From Methanoregula sp. (GTDB lineage: Archaea > Halobacteriota > Methanomicrobia > Methanomicrobiales > Methanospirillaceae): a DNA stretch of 64,000 nt. The notes below the pieces were generated by a model that made no database searches, was not told where the DNA came from, and saw only the letters and a program-made list of their open reading frames with translations. Positions 63,929 through 64,000 of this stretch are shown here, piece after piece (within the stretch, counting starts at the first letter, position 1; each line of letters starts with the position of its first letter). A program made the translations under genes and the position numbers. The stretch lies in contig JAUYTV010000050.1 of the NCBI GenBank assembly GCA_030694985.1, forward strand, positions 40,139 through 104,138. The letters run 5' to 3'.

Positions 63929-64000
63929 AATCCGGGTCTTTTACGGGCATCGTTTCCCCTTTCTGAAGGTGCTTTTTTCCATATCTTTGCAAAAAACCGT
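63929..64000 (+). repeat. 72-bp intergenic repeat, copy 2 (touches window end)
   Basis: The partner of 63561-63632 and spaced 368 bp from it. It may extend or recur beyond the window. Confidence 0.75.

Noticed and set aside
63561..64000. CRISPR array at the 72-bp repeats
   Set aside because: Repeats are too long, diverged and 368 bp apart.

Overview
The window looks like chromosomal DNA of a methanogenic archaeon of the order Methanomicrobiales, probably Methanoregula-like. The evidence is an EF-1A/S10 translation pair, archaeal GatD/GatE, a CetZ tubulin, archaeal TATA boxes, AglD/Agl23-type glycosylation genes, a DUF3821 surface protein, DUF2070, DUF5350, DUF5806 and UPF0212 families, and archaeal cobalamin genes (cobS, cobZ, CobT-like). 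Species assignment is inference.

Layout. 1-4.6 kb (minus): a surface-glycan cluster of DUF2298 membrane protein, UPF0104 flippase-like protein, GT2 glycosyltransferase and FAD oxidoreductase. 4.8-7.1 kb (plus): CetZ and a membrane-anchored coiled-coil protein. 7.3-10.6 kb (minus): Agl23, rpsJ, tuf. 10.7-14.0 kb: a small Cys-rich protein, the lower-ligand cobalamin genes, and GMP synthase glutaminase. 14.2-17.5 kb: DUF3821 surface protein, nitroreductase, a possible structured RNA or MITE, and a hexulose-phosphate synthase/RraA fusion. 17.5-20.5 kb (minus): an operon of two phenylacetate-CoA-ligase-like enzymes and an ACT protein. 20.7-25.5 kb: a stand-alone Cas1 convergent with acylphosphatase and a 1185-residue helical-repeat protein. 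25.8-28.5 kb: phosphoglucosamine mutase-like protein, MobB, DUF5806.

28.5-34.5 kb is a decayed mobile island: an IS481-like element with an in-frame stop, a tyrosine recombinase, an AT-rich stretch, a nonsense-interrupted gene, and tRNA-Gln with an integrase fragment directly behind it. Several short repeats are confined to or shared with this island. 34.4-44.7 kb (minus) is housekeeping: DUF2070, diphthamide-type PP-loop ligase, PfkB kinase, UPF0212, nitroreductase, DUF5350, GatE, GatD, ArgH and an HTH regulator. 44.9-47.6 kb is a nitrate/sulfonate-type ABC importer. Next come ribosomal protein L16/L10e with a repetitive basic tail, a coiled-coil protein and a 2H phosphoesterase.

50-62 kb is a defence island built inside a type I restriction-modification locus. 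hsdR and hsdS are adjacent, but hsdM lies 6.4 kb away. Between them are three cassettes: an ApeA-like HEPN protein, an inverted HepT/MntA module, and an OLD-like ATPase with a DUF4276 partner. Each cassette ends in a copy of the last ~130 bp of hsdS. This tail-delimited cassette array is the most unusual structure in the window. The right end holds an overlapping pair of unknown genes and two 72-bp repeats, one touching the window edge.
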